Assembly: GCF_020184175.1 (NCBI RefSeq)
Contig: NC_065531.1
Location: 18,559,213 to 18,623,212 of the forward strand
DNA length: 64,000 bases
From: Aphis gossypii
Lineage: Eukaryota > Arthropoda > Insecta > Hemiptera > Aphididae
Direction: 5' to 3'
The notes beneath the pieces were generated by a model. The model saw only the letters and a program-made list of their open reading frames with translations. It was not told the origin of the DNA and did no database searches. The position numbers and the translations under genes were made by a program. The stretch's first letter is position 1. Each line of letters begins with the position of its first letter. Shown here piece by piece: positions 12,902 to 24,717 of this stretch.

Positions 12902-13070
12902 GTTGTATACATACGAAGAATAACGTTCAATGAGTATTTTATGTATTATATGAACGTGAAAACGGGTGGAAAAGTGACAGCTGGCCGACATTAAGGAAGA
13001 CGCCCAGCAGTGCCCCACATGACAAGGGATTGAAGTCCTAATTTGATGGAATTGTTTGGTAAAAAGGTCG

Positions 13071-13097
13071 GACGACGACGACGACGACGACGACGAC
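13071..13097. repeat. (GAC)9 trinucleotide repeat
   Basis: Nine perfect GAC units in a CpG-rich island. Apparent poly-Asp, poly-Arg and poly-Ser ORFs across this stretch on both strands are explained by the repeat. A shorter GAC run occurs at about 57080-57095 and a GTC run at 35732-35749. Confidence 0.95.
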
Positions 13098-14570
13098 TTG
13101 TGTTCATACATATTTTGTTGTAAATCACAAAATAGGTGCGCCGTACTGCGAACATGGCGAAGCCGTTATAATAATAATATAATGTCTGCTCGTGTGTGGT
13201 ATTCCCGCAGGGACGTTTCGGGGCCGGAGCAGAGGCCATTAGCGTTCTCGGAATGCATAATCAAATAATATAATACACTTTTTGGCGTACTTTTCACAAT
13301 GACGGCAGGTCCGCACTCACTGGTTTTATGTATTTTGCAGAACAATAAACCGATCACTTCCGTGCGTGATTTAATCCGTCAAATATAACGCACGACCGAT
13401 GCTAAGTTCGGGGAAACTGTACGGGCGCTACGTGTGAGAAATTACTATGGTGTACAATGGGTATCGGTGTGCGCCGTCCAACCCTAATTTAGAGTCCTAT
13501 ACAATGGCGTCGGAGTAGTGGCTGTCCAAAGCTGAGGTACTACAATCGTGTCGAGCGCTGATAGATCGTCTATGGAGTAGGTAGAGACGGTATATTTTTG
13601 CCCGTGACCGCACCGAGTCCTTCGCAATGGTGAATAATAATAAAATATTTAATATAATGCGCAGGACTCGATTATAATACCTACTTAATATTTTCTCTAC
13701 CTACCGAAAATAAAATTCGAAACCGCATTGTGTTTACTATACGCGGTCGTGCCTATATGTGCGCGTTACAATAGTTTTGAGACGGATGTGTTATGTGTCA
13801 GCCCGGTCGTATTCGGGATAACATTATTGTAAAGTACAAGTCGTCCAGACTGGCGACATCGAACAAAAAGGGAGAACTGCAAATAGATGGAGATTCTTTT
13901 CAGCGTCGAGATAAAGTTATTATTATTATTATTATTCAGCGCTTCCCGCGTATCCACTTTAATAGCCTCACCCGTTTGTAAAAAGTAAAATAGGTACCCA
14001 CCCGTATAATTGATTCTTTCGAATTTTATTTTTATGCTGTACGTGTACCTATACCGCCGCATAATATTATGTACGAGCACAAAGAATTTATTAAACAATG
14101 TTATCTGTACGTATCGGCTCCGGTGCTCGTTGTGCGCCCCATACGAATACGACACAAAAACGCTAATCCGCACCGAGATCTAACAATAATAAATAATAAT
14201 AACACGAATATACTACGATATAATGTCATTATACTTTTTACGGGTACGAATTCGAACGGTGTACGATCGCCGTCGGCGTATACGCACTATACTCGACATC
14301 CGTTTTGGTTTTCAGGGACCACCGCAGAAGAGCATCGGAAATCGCAATGAAAAGTCGGAAGGTAGTAAAATCATCACGGCAAAGTTCGTCCGCGCGTCGT
14401 GTACACACATGCACACAGCTATGATACTTGTACGTACTTCATAGTCGAATCGCCTATGTGAGCAAAGTTCTGAGGGTCGTTTGAAGTCGGTTAACGTTCC
14501 GAGTCATACACTTCCGACGAGTCGAACAAGCGCACCGTGACGGATTATAATATAGGCCGTACACGGGTAC

Positions 14571-14587
14571 ACGTTCGATTCGAACGT
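14571..14587. promoter_or_regulatory. IR1-type palindrome ACGTTCGA-T-TCGAACGT
   Basis: Two perfect 8-bp arms are separated by one base. The one-base-spaced inverted layout is that of nuclear receptor sites such as ecdysone response elements, but the half site (GTTCGA) departs from AGGTCA, so a binding role is speculative. Confidence 0.2.
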
Positions 14588-14743
14588 CGATGACGATGAT
14601 AATACTACTTTAAAAACAAACCAGTTTCGTTGTTATTTATGTCGTTCACGTAGTCCCGACCGTAGCCAGTACTCGAAATTATAATATATACTATATACAT
14701 TTAAGTAGACTAGGTGAACGAAAAAACAAGTGATCCTAATAAT

Positions 14744-14800
14744 CAGGTCCGGATTAAGCAATTCGTATAGGCCGTTGGCAATTATTGGGGTACCAAATTT
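14744..14800 (+). mobile_element. Possible degraded DNA-transposon or MITE end
   Basis: CAGGTCCGGATTAAGC followed by TATAGGCCGTTGGCAA resembles the start of degenerate short elements beginning CAG-GTCCGGAT that I associate with hemipteran genomes. No matching inverted end was found within 1 kb. The call rests on recognition alone. Confidence 0.2.
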
Positions 14801-15478
14801 TTAAGACCTTGACATTGATAAAGTGTATAGGAATTATAGCTAGCATTTCTATGTATATTGTTTGTAAAAAAATATTTCGTTACTAAGTATTTACCTACTG
14901 AAAGTAGGTACTTAATGAAATTTTCAAAATATTTAGATTAACTTTTTAAGCGAAGTATCTATAAATAATTTACTAATACCAAAAATATTACAAGTTGACT
15001 GCTTCGCGCGTTTACTCGAAGTCGTATTTTTCATCATATATTTACATTTAAGTTTAGCTCATCGATCGCAGTGACTTACTCTATGACGAGGAACACGCTC
15101 GACATCTGGAATACAGGAAGGCGAGTTCGACCGTTTTTTAATATCATTTCCGTTTATTAATTTTTTTTTCTGGTTCGTCTAAGCATGAAGGTTTGGCCGG
15201 GCACACCTACCGTCATCAGTTGAAGGGTACTACATGCCTATATGGTGCATTAATGTCTATAATAATTAATCTAACCATGCTAATAGCTTTAATACGCGTT
15301 CATATTGGCACGGACAATTTATTAATAATAGTCTGCAATAGGTAATATTATGCGAAATGTTGGCGACGGAGGCGCGGCGATCGGGTTTAAAAACGGGGAA
15401 AAATCTAAAACGATATCATCATATATTATACGGCTGTCTAGGTCGTATTATACAATAAATTTTTAATTATTATTGCAG

Positions 15479-15567
15479 GAGTATATAACAGAAAACGGAT
15501 ATACAGAGATAGCTGCTGCAACAAGGTCGACGAAGTGTATCACGGTTTTTTCGCCATTGGGAAATGA
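15479..15567 (+). CDS. Candidate alternative terminal exon, phase-1 entry, peptide-like
   Basis: The acceptor is AATTATTATTGCAG. In phase 1 the exon reads 28 codons and then TGA. It includes VYNRKRIYRDSCCNK and ends in AIGK. The entry phase matches the exit of the 8858-8917 exon, giving a Gly at the junction. RKR is a prohormone-convertase-type site. A C-terminal Gly-Lys is the form trimmed and amidated in neuropeptides. Known CC-containing peptide families (the insulin A chain) need a further cysteine four residues on, which is absent here. The match may be chance, because phase-1 acceptors with open frames are not rare in this window. Confidence 0.22.
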
Positions 15568-16206
15568 CTATAAAAATGTATAATATATACCTACCTACGC
15601 ATTATAAACGGCGCGAAAAAATCTTTTCTATACACGATTAATTATTTTTCACAATTATCTCGAAACAAGACGCCCGTATTATATACTGCAGGATAATAAT
15701 AATAATATTATGCCCCATTGGCCATTACACACACACGCGTGCATAGTTCTCACTGAGAATATATAATATATATACATGGCACATATATAATATTATAACA
15801 ATAGAGGTGGTCGGACGAGACAATCAGTCACGATTTCGTTATCGAGTATAATAATGCGTACATGTATATAGTGGTATTTGATATACGTATATGCGATGTT
15901 TAATGTATTTTATAAGTACGACTTTCAGAATTTTGGCACAAACGGGTATTGTAAATATTTGCGTGCCACCGACGTCTATCGCGTGTGTGTGCGTATTCTA
16001 TGCGCATAAGCCGTACAATGTATATTATATACACCGCTGAGATTTATCGCGCCTTTAAATTTTTATTATTATTATACATTATATACGTTTCGGGGCGTGC
16101 TAGAAACATTGTTGTCGTTAATATTTCCGATTGGCAACGCAGCAATTGATACGGCGTGTCTGCAATATCTTATATTATCCAAAAGCTGGTGCAAATAATA
16201 ACGATG

Positions 16207-16236
16207 ATAATAATAATAATAATAATAATAATAATA
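16207..16236. repeat. (ATA)n microsatellite
   Basis: Ten uninterrupted ATA units. A similar run lies at 17416-17438 on the same strand. Confidence 0.9.
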
Positions 16237-16312
16237 GCATAATATAATATATAATATCGTATATTATGCGTATGTACGAGTGAATAAACTACTTTATGTA
16301 TACGCGTACTGT

Positions 16313-16326
16313 ACACTATATAGTGT
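16313..16326. repeat. Perfect 14-bp palindrome ACACTATATAGTGT
   Basis: The sequence is fully self-complementary and sits between GT and AT-rich flanks in a tract dense in TATAC motifs. It is probably a by-product of local alternating composition. No gene feature was seen at 16000-17700 apart from short ORFs open on both strands. Confidence 0.6.
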
Positions 16327-19300
16327 ATACGATATTCAGGCTTTCGTACACTTTTCCTTGGCGCTGGCGTGTGCGTGATCGAGTCGGAAGGGTAATGGAT
16401 TATTGGTGAGGGGTAGGTGCGGGTCGACCCGGAGCGGATAGCGAAGAAAGCGAATAAAAAGTTTTCAAAAGGATGCGACTTGGCACGGACGTCCGTCTGT
16501 AGCGGCGGCCGCGTATGTAATGGCCAATATCCGATACGTACATTTTAAAAGTCGTAAATTCGCGTCGCATATGCCCGTATTCATGAATATATACGTATAT
16601 ATATAAGCCAAGCGCACTCACTCACACGCGCTCGAGCATCACACTCGAACCGACGCATATGTATAATATGTGGAAACGAAATTTTTTTTCTCTCTCTCAC
16701 ACTCACTCTCTTTATATATGTCACGATCCCCGGTACGTATAAACGTCTTATAATATATAATACACGACGGCGTATACGTACACGACCCCGTCGCAATGCC
16801 ACCGTCGACGAGGGGACGTCCCTTTTTCATTTCCTAGCCACTTTACTATCCCATTACTCCTCGCGGTACACACATACACGCTTATTATATACATATTTAT
16901 ATATATGATATGGGATTAAATGTAGGTCAGAAACAGTTTTGTCGCGCGCACTCCCCCGAGAGTTTTATGTATATGTATATTATATTATGTGTAGGCGACG
17001 ACGTTCTTTTCGGTTTTTTTTTCTCCTCCTAATATAAGGGTTGAATACGTTATTATAATATATGTGACGTACACGACGTGCCGGTCAAAACATTTTAAGC
17101 GTGTGTGTAGCGAGTATTGCGTGTGAACGACGATGAGCGGTGTGGCTCGCCGCGATACGTCGCCGCCCGTTGGAAATGTATAGATATACACTCGTACGCC
17201 TATATTATAATGCACTCCTGCTGCAAACGGCATATAATAATATAACGTCATTGTCTCCACACCCACACGTTGTCCGCTACACACGAGCACGGGCCCGCGT
17301 ATATATATTATTATAATAGGCCCTACCGCGACACATATATGCATTTATTATGATAAAAAAAAAGGACTTTTTCACCGACGTCCTGCAGTGAATACGAAAT
17401 TACGGTTAAAAGCCGTAATAATAATAATAATAATAATACCCTTCGGCACAGACATATATATGTATAATATATATATTACGTATATTGTGTAGTAGGTATA
17501 TACAATCCTATACGCGTCGTATACGGAATACCTAAGCTCGGAAACGCAGCTATACAAACCGCTCTGTGTACACAGCAGTAGATCATTATAATATGCGTAA
17601 ATGGGAACTTCGATTTTCTTTACGATCCTCACGTCAACAGAAAAAAAAATCCTCAAATCACAGTCTCGCACCCTTTTCAACCCTTCTTCACGACGTTTCC
17701 AAATGGTTCCTGCAGTGGTTCTTATCTGTACATTATACGATATATTATTATAATATTATATGAGGATACGCATGCAATATAGTAATAATATCGACTCTAT
17801 AGCTGCGGTATTACAATAATATATAATATATATTATGTCCCGATGACCTCTGTATATACGCGTCCCGAGACCGATTGCTATGCAGTAATTTTTTCCACTA
17901 TTATTATCCCAACGTCCCTTTGTCGATACATAGCGTGCACAGGGAAGGATACCACATATAATATCATTTACGTTAGTCCTCGAAAATACGATTATTCGAT
18001 TCTATTTTTCGTATATACGCCGTGCACGCACATCATGCCCATACATATTATATTATGCACCGTATATAATATAATGTACTTGTATTGTGTGTATATTTTA
18101 TATATGGATACACCTACAACAAGACTCAGTATCTATATACTATCTACATAATATAATGCGTATCGTAAATCATAACATCAAAATGATAAAAATCGAATGA
18201 AAGGAATAGAACCACCGCCGTCGCTGTTTCTTTCGGTTCTATTAATCAACGAGAAAATAAAATCTAACCCTCTAGCCCACTAGAATATTAATAATAATAA
18301 TGGTATAATACGACTTCGATTTCAACCTTTACATTATGTTCATAATATATTGTACATGTCGTGCTTCGGCAGACGTTATGGCGGTTACGTGGCTACATTT
18401 GGCGTACGTACAATAAGTGATTCATAAAAAGTTTCAAAATATTACTTCCGAATGTACATAGGTACAGAAGGTTTTATTAAAAACTTTACGTTAACCATGT
18501 GTGTGTGTACGAAAGAGATTTATGATTTTATAACTATTGCAGTACTACTCGTATTTTCGAGCACCAAGATGGATCACGTACTGCTCCATCGTGAACTTAA
18601 TTGTTAACCATCGAACGTTGCGATTTGTACATGATAATATAATATATTGTAATTTGTGATACAATTCGAAAGCGATAACTATATATTATAATAAATTAAT
18701 ACATTAATTTTTTTATATTTTGGAAATGATGAGAAAAAATACCGTGACAACGTGAAAGACAAATCAATCAAAATAGCAAATAGATTACTATTTTTTTTTT
18801 GACCGAGTTAGGTATCTATTATAATGATTCTTTTAATGCTCTTTTTTTAAAATATTCACTATCGTTCTTTCTCTCTTAACCTACAGCTAAAATAATAACC
18901 AAAGAAAATAATAAATTTAAAAAACGATTTTAAGTTATAAATGTATAATATTATTAATTTTATTAATATTGAACAATTGATTAATTTAACAGACTGGACT
19001 TATTTTCTAATAATATTTTTTTATTAAAAAAAGAAAAATATATCTCTTTTAACCATAAATGTTTTTATTATCTTAGGAAAAAAATGAATTGAGTGAAGTA
19101 GAATAATGTTGGAAACTACAAAAATGTCTAACTTTTAAACGATTATGAATAAAAAAAACTTTATTACAATAATTGATAGAGCAAAATTTATGTAAACGGT
19201 TGAATGGAACACTTGTTATTTTGAATTTTTAATATATAAACCAATTTCAAATACGAATAAAAAAATTAAAAAAAAACAATGGTGGATGTTGTTATATCGA

Positions 19301-20011
19301 ATCAGATTTTTGACAAACCTAAAAAAATATATTCAGACGACAATAATATTATTAAATCACATGATCCGACTAACGATTTTTACATAATACGTATACTATA
19401 TATTATATAGTTTACATCTATATTCTATATGTATAGATACATTATTAATATGCTTCGGCTTCACGGCTCGTACTGATTTTTTTTCGCACAGCGGTTACGA
19501 CCTACATTGATTGCAAAACGTTCTTTTCTTCTTTCTTTTACACGCTCATCCGGATATTGGCATTCGTTTTTTATTTCTGAAAGATGTCTGCGCTGAGCAT
19601 CTTATACGGTCGGTCGATTATCACGATTTTTTGCTGTGGTTACGAATTTTCAACCCGATAGTAAAACATTACTCTATGTACAAACGTTGACCAGAAAATG
19701 TATAAGTACAACTTAAAAAATAAAATTAATAATGCAATACGTTTATAGTTACATATTATACGAATACTATGATGTCCTACAAGCTGCGTGTAAATATTTA
19801 CAGATGACAGTGTGCGTGTATGCCATTAAAGATTTTTTCAGATCTATTTTCTTTCTATAAACTTTCATATACAGTTTATATATTATACACTTATTGTAGT
19901 ATATAATAGCATATTATACCACATACTATATATAGAATAGTATTATATTTTGCAATATTTTTATGTCATGAAAACTTTTTTTTTGTAATAACATCTAATT
20001 TTTATTGTTAG

Positions 20012-20065
20012 CTGCAAACTTAGGTAATGCTAAGCCTTTTGGAGTTCTGATAAAGAAAACAATAG
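20012..20065 (+). CDS. Weak candidate cassette exon, 54 nt, phase 1 to phase 1
   Basis: The acceptor TTTTTATTGTTAG is good; the donor (ATAG followed by GTATAA) is poor. The exon is 54 nt, with phase-1 entry and exit matching the flanking gene X exons. Its 17 full codons read ANLGNAKPFGVLIKKTI. It could be inserted or skipped without a frame change. The weak donor, and the ease of finding 3n open segments, keep confidence low. Confidence 0.2.
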
Positions 20066-21813
20066 GTATAATAATGATAAAAACAATATTCAACAATCAG
20101 CTAATAGTAAATCTCGTATCAAAAAGTCTTCGAATAAGGAGATTTAATGTCTTAAAATTAAGCGTCTCAACTGTGAGTTTATGGAGCTCATACATTTAAA
20201 AGTTTCGTAAATTTCTATGGTATGTTAAAAAACTTATTTATGTACTACAATATAATGCATTTACAGATTATAGTTAATTAATAAAAAAAAAAAAACTTTA
20301 AAAATAACCGAATGAGAGAAAATTTGAACTTTCGACCTTGCACATAAATTTAGACGATATAAATTGATATACACACATATTTTAAATGATTAATAGATGA
20401 AATAATAAAATTAAAAACGTTAATTACTTAACAATTTAAAGTGTTCAGTTGTCTAATTAAATCTGTGATAAAAAATAAAATATATCGTTGCTGTTTAATT
20501 TGAAAAAAAAATAGTCACTTATTACTAAGTGTAAAAAATATGAATTTTCTCAAAATGGATTAATTTTGTATTCATCTGCAGATATTTACGGTACAATATT
20601 CATTGCCAAATTATTAAAAAAAAAAACCCACGAAACGAATTATAGAAATTTGACGCGACTCTTTTAAGCGTTACGCGCATTAATTATTATGAATATTAAC
20701 AGAATACACAGTGTGGTCCTACTTATACGTATATTATATTATACAGTATACATATATAGGTCAAAGCTGGTTTCGGGAATTAAAACGATATGTTTTGCTT
20801 TTGAAAATACTTTTGGCATTCTTAGGTGTCTAGTCACACTCTCACATCGCGTCACTTTAATTTATTACACGATAAAGTATATACGACAAAATCACTCGAA
20901 ACACGGTTTTATTTTACACGAGTCTTGGTATCCATCCAACCGGCCGTAAGAGTGCTATTATATTAAAAGTATTTTAACTTCGTCAATAAATACATAAATG
21001 TATATATAGGTATACCTACGCTATTATATTTTTATTTTTTCCTTATTTTTTTTTTTTTTTTCAAAGAAACGCGATTTGATTAATTTTCTACGATATTAAT
21101 TTTTATCGTCAAATATTTACTTTTTAATACGGACGCCGCGCCGCGTGACACAACGATCGTTTTAAACCATCCGTCTTGTGTCCAAACTAAATAATAATAA
21201 TAACACACCGAACTGCCGCCGCCGCTGACGATGCTCTGGTGCCGCACAGACAAGGGCCTGTTGTAACCGTCTGGAATTTATTCTTAACGAAATATCATAT
21301 TTCTCTTCCGCGGTCTACTGAAAGCAGTGATATACAAACAAATATTTACATAAAGTCGACGAGGTGAGTGCTATATTTAGAGCGGTGCGTGATTATTTCT
21401 GTTTTAACGTCCGACAAAGTAATGAGTAATAACATTTCCATTAGCTAATTATTGTTAAACACTCGGTAAGAAGTATAATAATAATTGTGTTTTCGATTCA
21501 ATCGAAACGAAAATCGTGAACATCGTTCCCGCGATAATAATAATATAAGAACTTGTAGTACCTATACATATTATATACATACAACGTTTTCGAAATATAC
21601 GTTTAATAATGACTATCAAACATCACGAATTTAATTGATTCCCTCGAGTCTGGACGTATAGATTTTTGCGTTTTAACGACTCTATAATATTATAATACAT
21701 ATTATAGCGTATAAAATAATGGTGTTCCGGGAAAGATTACGCGTGTATTGTTTTAACGACGTACGCACGAAGTTTATAGCACGCGAATAATATTCAATAC
21801 AATGACGACGGAT

Positions 21814-21905
21814 TTAAGTGGTTTGTGTTTGACCGATTTTTAGCGAACCGTCGGCGGCAAGCATCGCACGCCTTGCATCCCAAACAATGGGGTTGATATA
21901 GGTAC
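21814..21905 (-). CDS. Gene Y candidate terminal exon (- strand)
   Basis: On the - strand an acceptor (GACTTTGTACGGCAG) precedes 21905. Its pyrimidine tract is weak. Phase-1 entry gives 29 codons and TAA, including TYINPIVWDARRAMLAADGS and ending KIGQTQTT. The phase fits the exit of the exon at 22419-22506 across a 513-bp intron, with Gly at the junction. The other two frames are also open here; one reads a cysteine-rich ending (HCLGCKACDACRRR). The choice of frame therefore rests on phase continuity only. Confidence 0.25.
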
Positions 21906-22418
21906 CTGCCGTACAAAGTCATTATATACGATATACCCTTTCTCCGGCAATATTTGATGATAAAAACAAACATTTCAAACCACCGTAAACCAACGATAAC
22001 CGAGTAGGCACATAATATAATAATACCTATATATATCGCGTGTTTATAAATGGTACACAAAATAAATTGATATCTGCGTGATATCCCGTCGTCTGTTTGA
22101 ACTTGTACGCAATAATTTGTATATTATATTTTCAACTATATGCGGAAAACATAATAATATTATGTAGCTGCTGTAGGACACGGCTATTCCGAAGAATCTC
22201 TGATGCCCAGTTCCGTGGCTAATTGGTCAAAATATATACACTGGTGCGTTCTCAACTAGCTCGTGTGTGCTTCGTCACGCCGTCTGCTCGCGCGTTAGTA
22301 TATTGTCCGTTGAAAAATGCAGACGGTCGGCTTATGTAATAATTAAAAACGTAGCAACAGTAAAAAAAATATGCCTGCACAGACTGTACGCGATATCTCG
22401 TCCAAGTCAAGATCTTAC

Positions 22419-22506
22419 CAAAAGTAATCGTGGCCAGTCCGGCGAACGTATAGTTATCTGGTCGACACATCGTAATATAACGCCGAACATCTAAATTCTC
22501 GGAGCA
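22419..22506 (-). CDS. Gene Y candidate internal exon (- strand), degenerate Kazal-like core
   Basis: On the - strand this 88-nt exon has a good acceptor (GATTGTGAATTTGCAG) and a good donor (TTTTG followed by GTAAGA). It enters in phase 0 and exits in phase 1. It reads 29 residues, including VRRYITMCRPDNYTFAGLAT. The spacing Y-x2-M-C-x2-D-x2-T-F is that of the middle of Kazal protease-inhibitor domains (Y-x2-V-C-x2-D-x2-T-Y). The usual later cysteines are missing, so membership is only suggestive. Without splicing at the donor, the same frame continues open to 22252. An unrelated + strand ORF covers the same stretch. Confidence 0.32.
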
Positions 22507-22802
22507 CTGCAAATTCACAATCTACGTAATAAAATGTATTTTCAATAACTTTTTTATTTGGGATCTCCTCCGTCTGTATACTGTCGCGATTGCTAATATT
22601 ACATAAACTCTGAGTGTATTGTTATTGTTCAAATATTTTTCATTCATTTGAACCAAAGTCGAAAGTTCTACTCAAACATTTTGAATTACTGATTTTTTAA
22701 TACCGACTCGATCCTTTTTGAACACCTATTATGTATTGAGTTATTTTTTCTCTTATGATTCATTATCAGGACAACGTTTCTTGGTAACTAGGGTTTACAT
22801 AC

Positions 22803-22898
22803 CGTTATACCAGTTATACCCTTCAAAAATCTCCAGTATTCCAGACGAATCGCTGATCCGAGGTAACTATAGCCACATTTATCAGATCTATTAAAGTT
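22803..22898 (-). CDS. Gene Y candidate upstream exon (- strand)
   Basis: On the - strand the 96-nt segment ends at a consensus donor (ACG followed by GTATGT) in phase 0, matching the entry phase of the next exon after a 296-bp intron. It reads 32 codons with a strongly protein-like mix (NFNRSDKCGYSY followed by LGSAIRLEYWRFLKGITGIT). The acceptor (TATACGGTGTAG) has a weak pyrimidine tract. An in-frame TAG is part of that acceptor, so the reading depends on splicing there. No family is recognised. Confidence 0.3.
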
Positions 22899-23266
22899 CT
22901 ACACCGTATACCTATGTATATCACATTGTTGTAATAATTATTATTATTGTACGAAAAAGCAGCTGCCAGCGGATATCTAGTGTGTTACTTTGTGCGATAC
23001 GCTATATAGAACAATATGTTTATGTATAATAGGCACTTGCTAATAAGCAATAACACGTCATACAGAAAGCAATTATAACGAAATAATGGCACTAAAAACG
23101 TGTACTCGCCCGCAACCGATTCAGAATGCTACATAATATATTATACTATTATAATAACAAAAATATTAAATTATGTTATTCCGTTGTTACAGCAGTGTAT
23201 CTGTTGCGTATAACACTATATTATATATTATATTATTATCCTACTATTATTATACACGCCGAGTGA

Positions 23267-23494
23267 CTATGAATATATACGATAAAAATATTTTAATGTG
23301 CATGGCGCAGCGCTTTTAATGAACTTGTCACACTCGAAAAACCGTAGTATTGTCTGATGATATATTTTTTGCACAATTACCACTGCGTGCGCGAGTATTA
23401 TCATCATCTGCAGTAAACTATGAACGTAAATTTTGTATAAAATACATAACATTATAATATGCTTGTAACTTTGTGAGCAACAATATAGCCCCAT
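23267..23494 (-). CDS. Candidate - strand ORF, 75 aa, possible 5' part of gene Y
   Basis: The ORF starts with ATG at 23494 on the - strand and runs 75 codons to TAG. The N-terminal half is hydrophobic (IIMLCILYKIYVHSLLQMMI then ILAHAVVIV). The C-terminal part reads FFECDKFIKSAAPCTLKYFY. It lies 370 bp upstream of the 22803-22898 exon on the same strand. I see no strong donor connecting them, so the link is only positional. Confidence 0.2.
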   Translation of the reverse strand: MGLYCCSQSYKHIIMLCILYKIYVHSLLQMMIILAHAVVIVQKIYHQTILRFFECDKFIKSAAPCTLKYFYRIYS

Positions 23495-24717
23495 TTATAC
23501 CCACTGCGATACAGGTATAATAATATAATACTGGCTCGTTCTCTTATCTGTGTGCGCGGAGAAAAAAAAACTGCCGTACCTATGTAAATTTATCTTTGAA
23601 TCTAGAAGGAATATTACAGTCGGCTAAACAAAATATTATTATCGTATGCGCTGCAGCTGCTCGGCATAATATGTTGCGTACACTAGTCGCAACGGTGGTA
23701 TTAATTTGCCGCGGGCGTAGGTACTCGAGGAGCGCGTCGACTACCTATTATTATTATTATTACTGCGACGGGTAGGTACGTCGTATCTATTATATATTTT
23801 TTCATATAATTATGCGCATGGAGTACTGACGGTTTTTATTTTGTGGACAGAATGTCAGTGCTAATAAAGTAATAACGAACGAAAAAAGAAAAAAATATAT
23901 AATAAGTACGATTTTTTTTAAATATTATTATAATAAGCCTGACTGACAATAGTTTTTTTCTATAATAAATTAGTACGATTATTTTGTACGTTTATAAATA
24001 TATATATATATGTTATTATGGGTTAGGTTAGATAATATTTATATATATATATAGGTATCGTTTGATGCGGAAACCTGCAATATATATTTTATTACAATAT
24101 TAAAATGGCATTTATTATGATGACGCAAAATCTGTTAAGTATATTATGCAGGTGAAATCGGTACGTTTATAAGTGGATTGATTCGTCACAAAGCCGTCGC
24201 CTTCACTTGGCAATAATTCATAATATTATACATTATGTCCGCGATTTTTGCAAACGGAATATGCCCAAATATTCATGATTCATGATGTTATATTACAGTT
24301 ATTTATATATATATATATATAATACGAAGTAGTTATAGACTACATAATGCAATAATAGTATATTAAAATGAGCACGATATATTATTTCGTTTACTTGCAA
24401 TGAGAAATTCCTATATTATATTATAATGACGAATGGTTTATGTTTTGTACGGTCTGAATACAATTTTCGACTTGAACGCAATACCAGTAATAAGCGGTTT
24501 CGTTATAATAACATAATATAATGATTATGATCCGCATGCCGATGTCCTACAAAATAAAAAACAGGAAAACACCAAATGCATTTGTCAGCTAAAAACAAAA
24601 CGCGTAACGTAATCGTGGAAATAGTGAAATTACAGAATAGATGAAATATTTCGTCGGTTTTTTTTTTGTTTAAACACGAAATCGTTTATTTTAAACTAAA
24701 TTTTTATTCTTTTACAG

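Larger units (their letters stand above)
8918..24717 (+). other. Proposed 15.8-kb intron of gene X
   Basis: If the exons at 8858 and 24718 belong together, this is one intron (GTATGT to TTTTACAG), or several if the weak phase-compatible exons at 15479 or 20012 are used. It alternates AT-rich DNA (9000-11750, 18640-20650, 23000-24700) with CpG-rich islands (13000-14650, 15000-17700, 21120-22520). It holds microsatellites, a possible transposon remnant at 14744 and, on the - strand, the exon-like segments of gene Y at 21814-22898. Confidence 0.4.

Noticed and set aside
12857..13239. Poly-Ser, poly-Arg and poly-Asp ORFs on both strands
   Set aside because: All are explained by the (GAC)9 repeat at 13071-13097.
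13766..14173. 135-codon - strand ORF with an Asn run
   Set aside because: The Asn run is an ATT microsatellite and the rest is composition-driven; the + strand is open over the same interval.
14303..14360. Exon-like segment after GGTTTTCAG (GPPQKSIGNRNEKSEG)
   Set aside because: The acceptor is good, but the donor (GTAGTA) is poor, entry would be phase 0 (not compatible with the 8858 exon), and a second frame is also open.
18538..18605. Possible exon after ACTATTGCAG
   Set aside because: All three frames are open, so openness carries no information about coding here.
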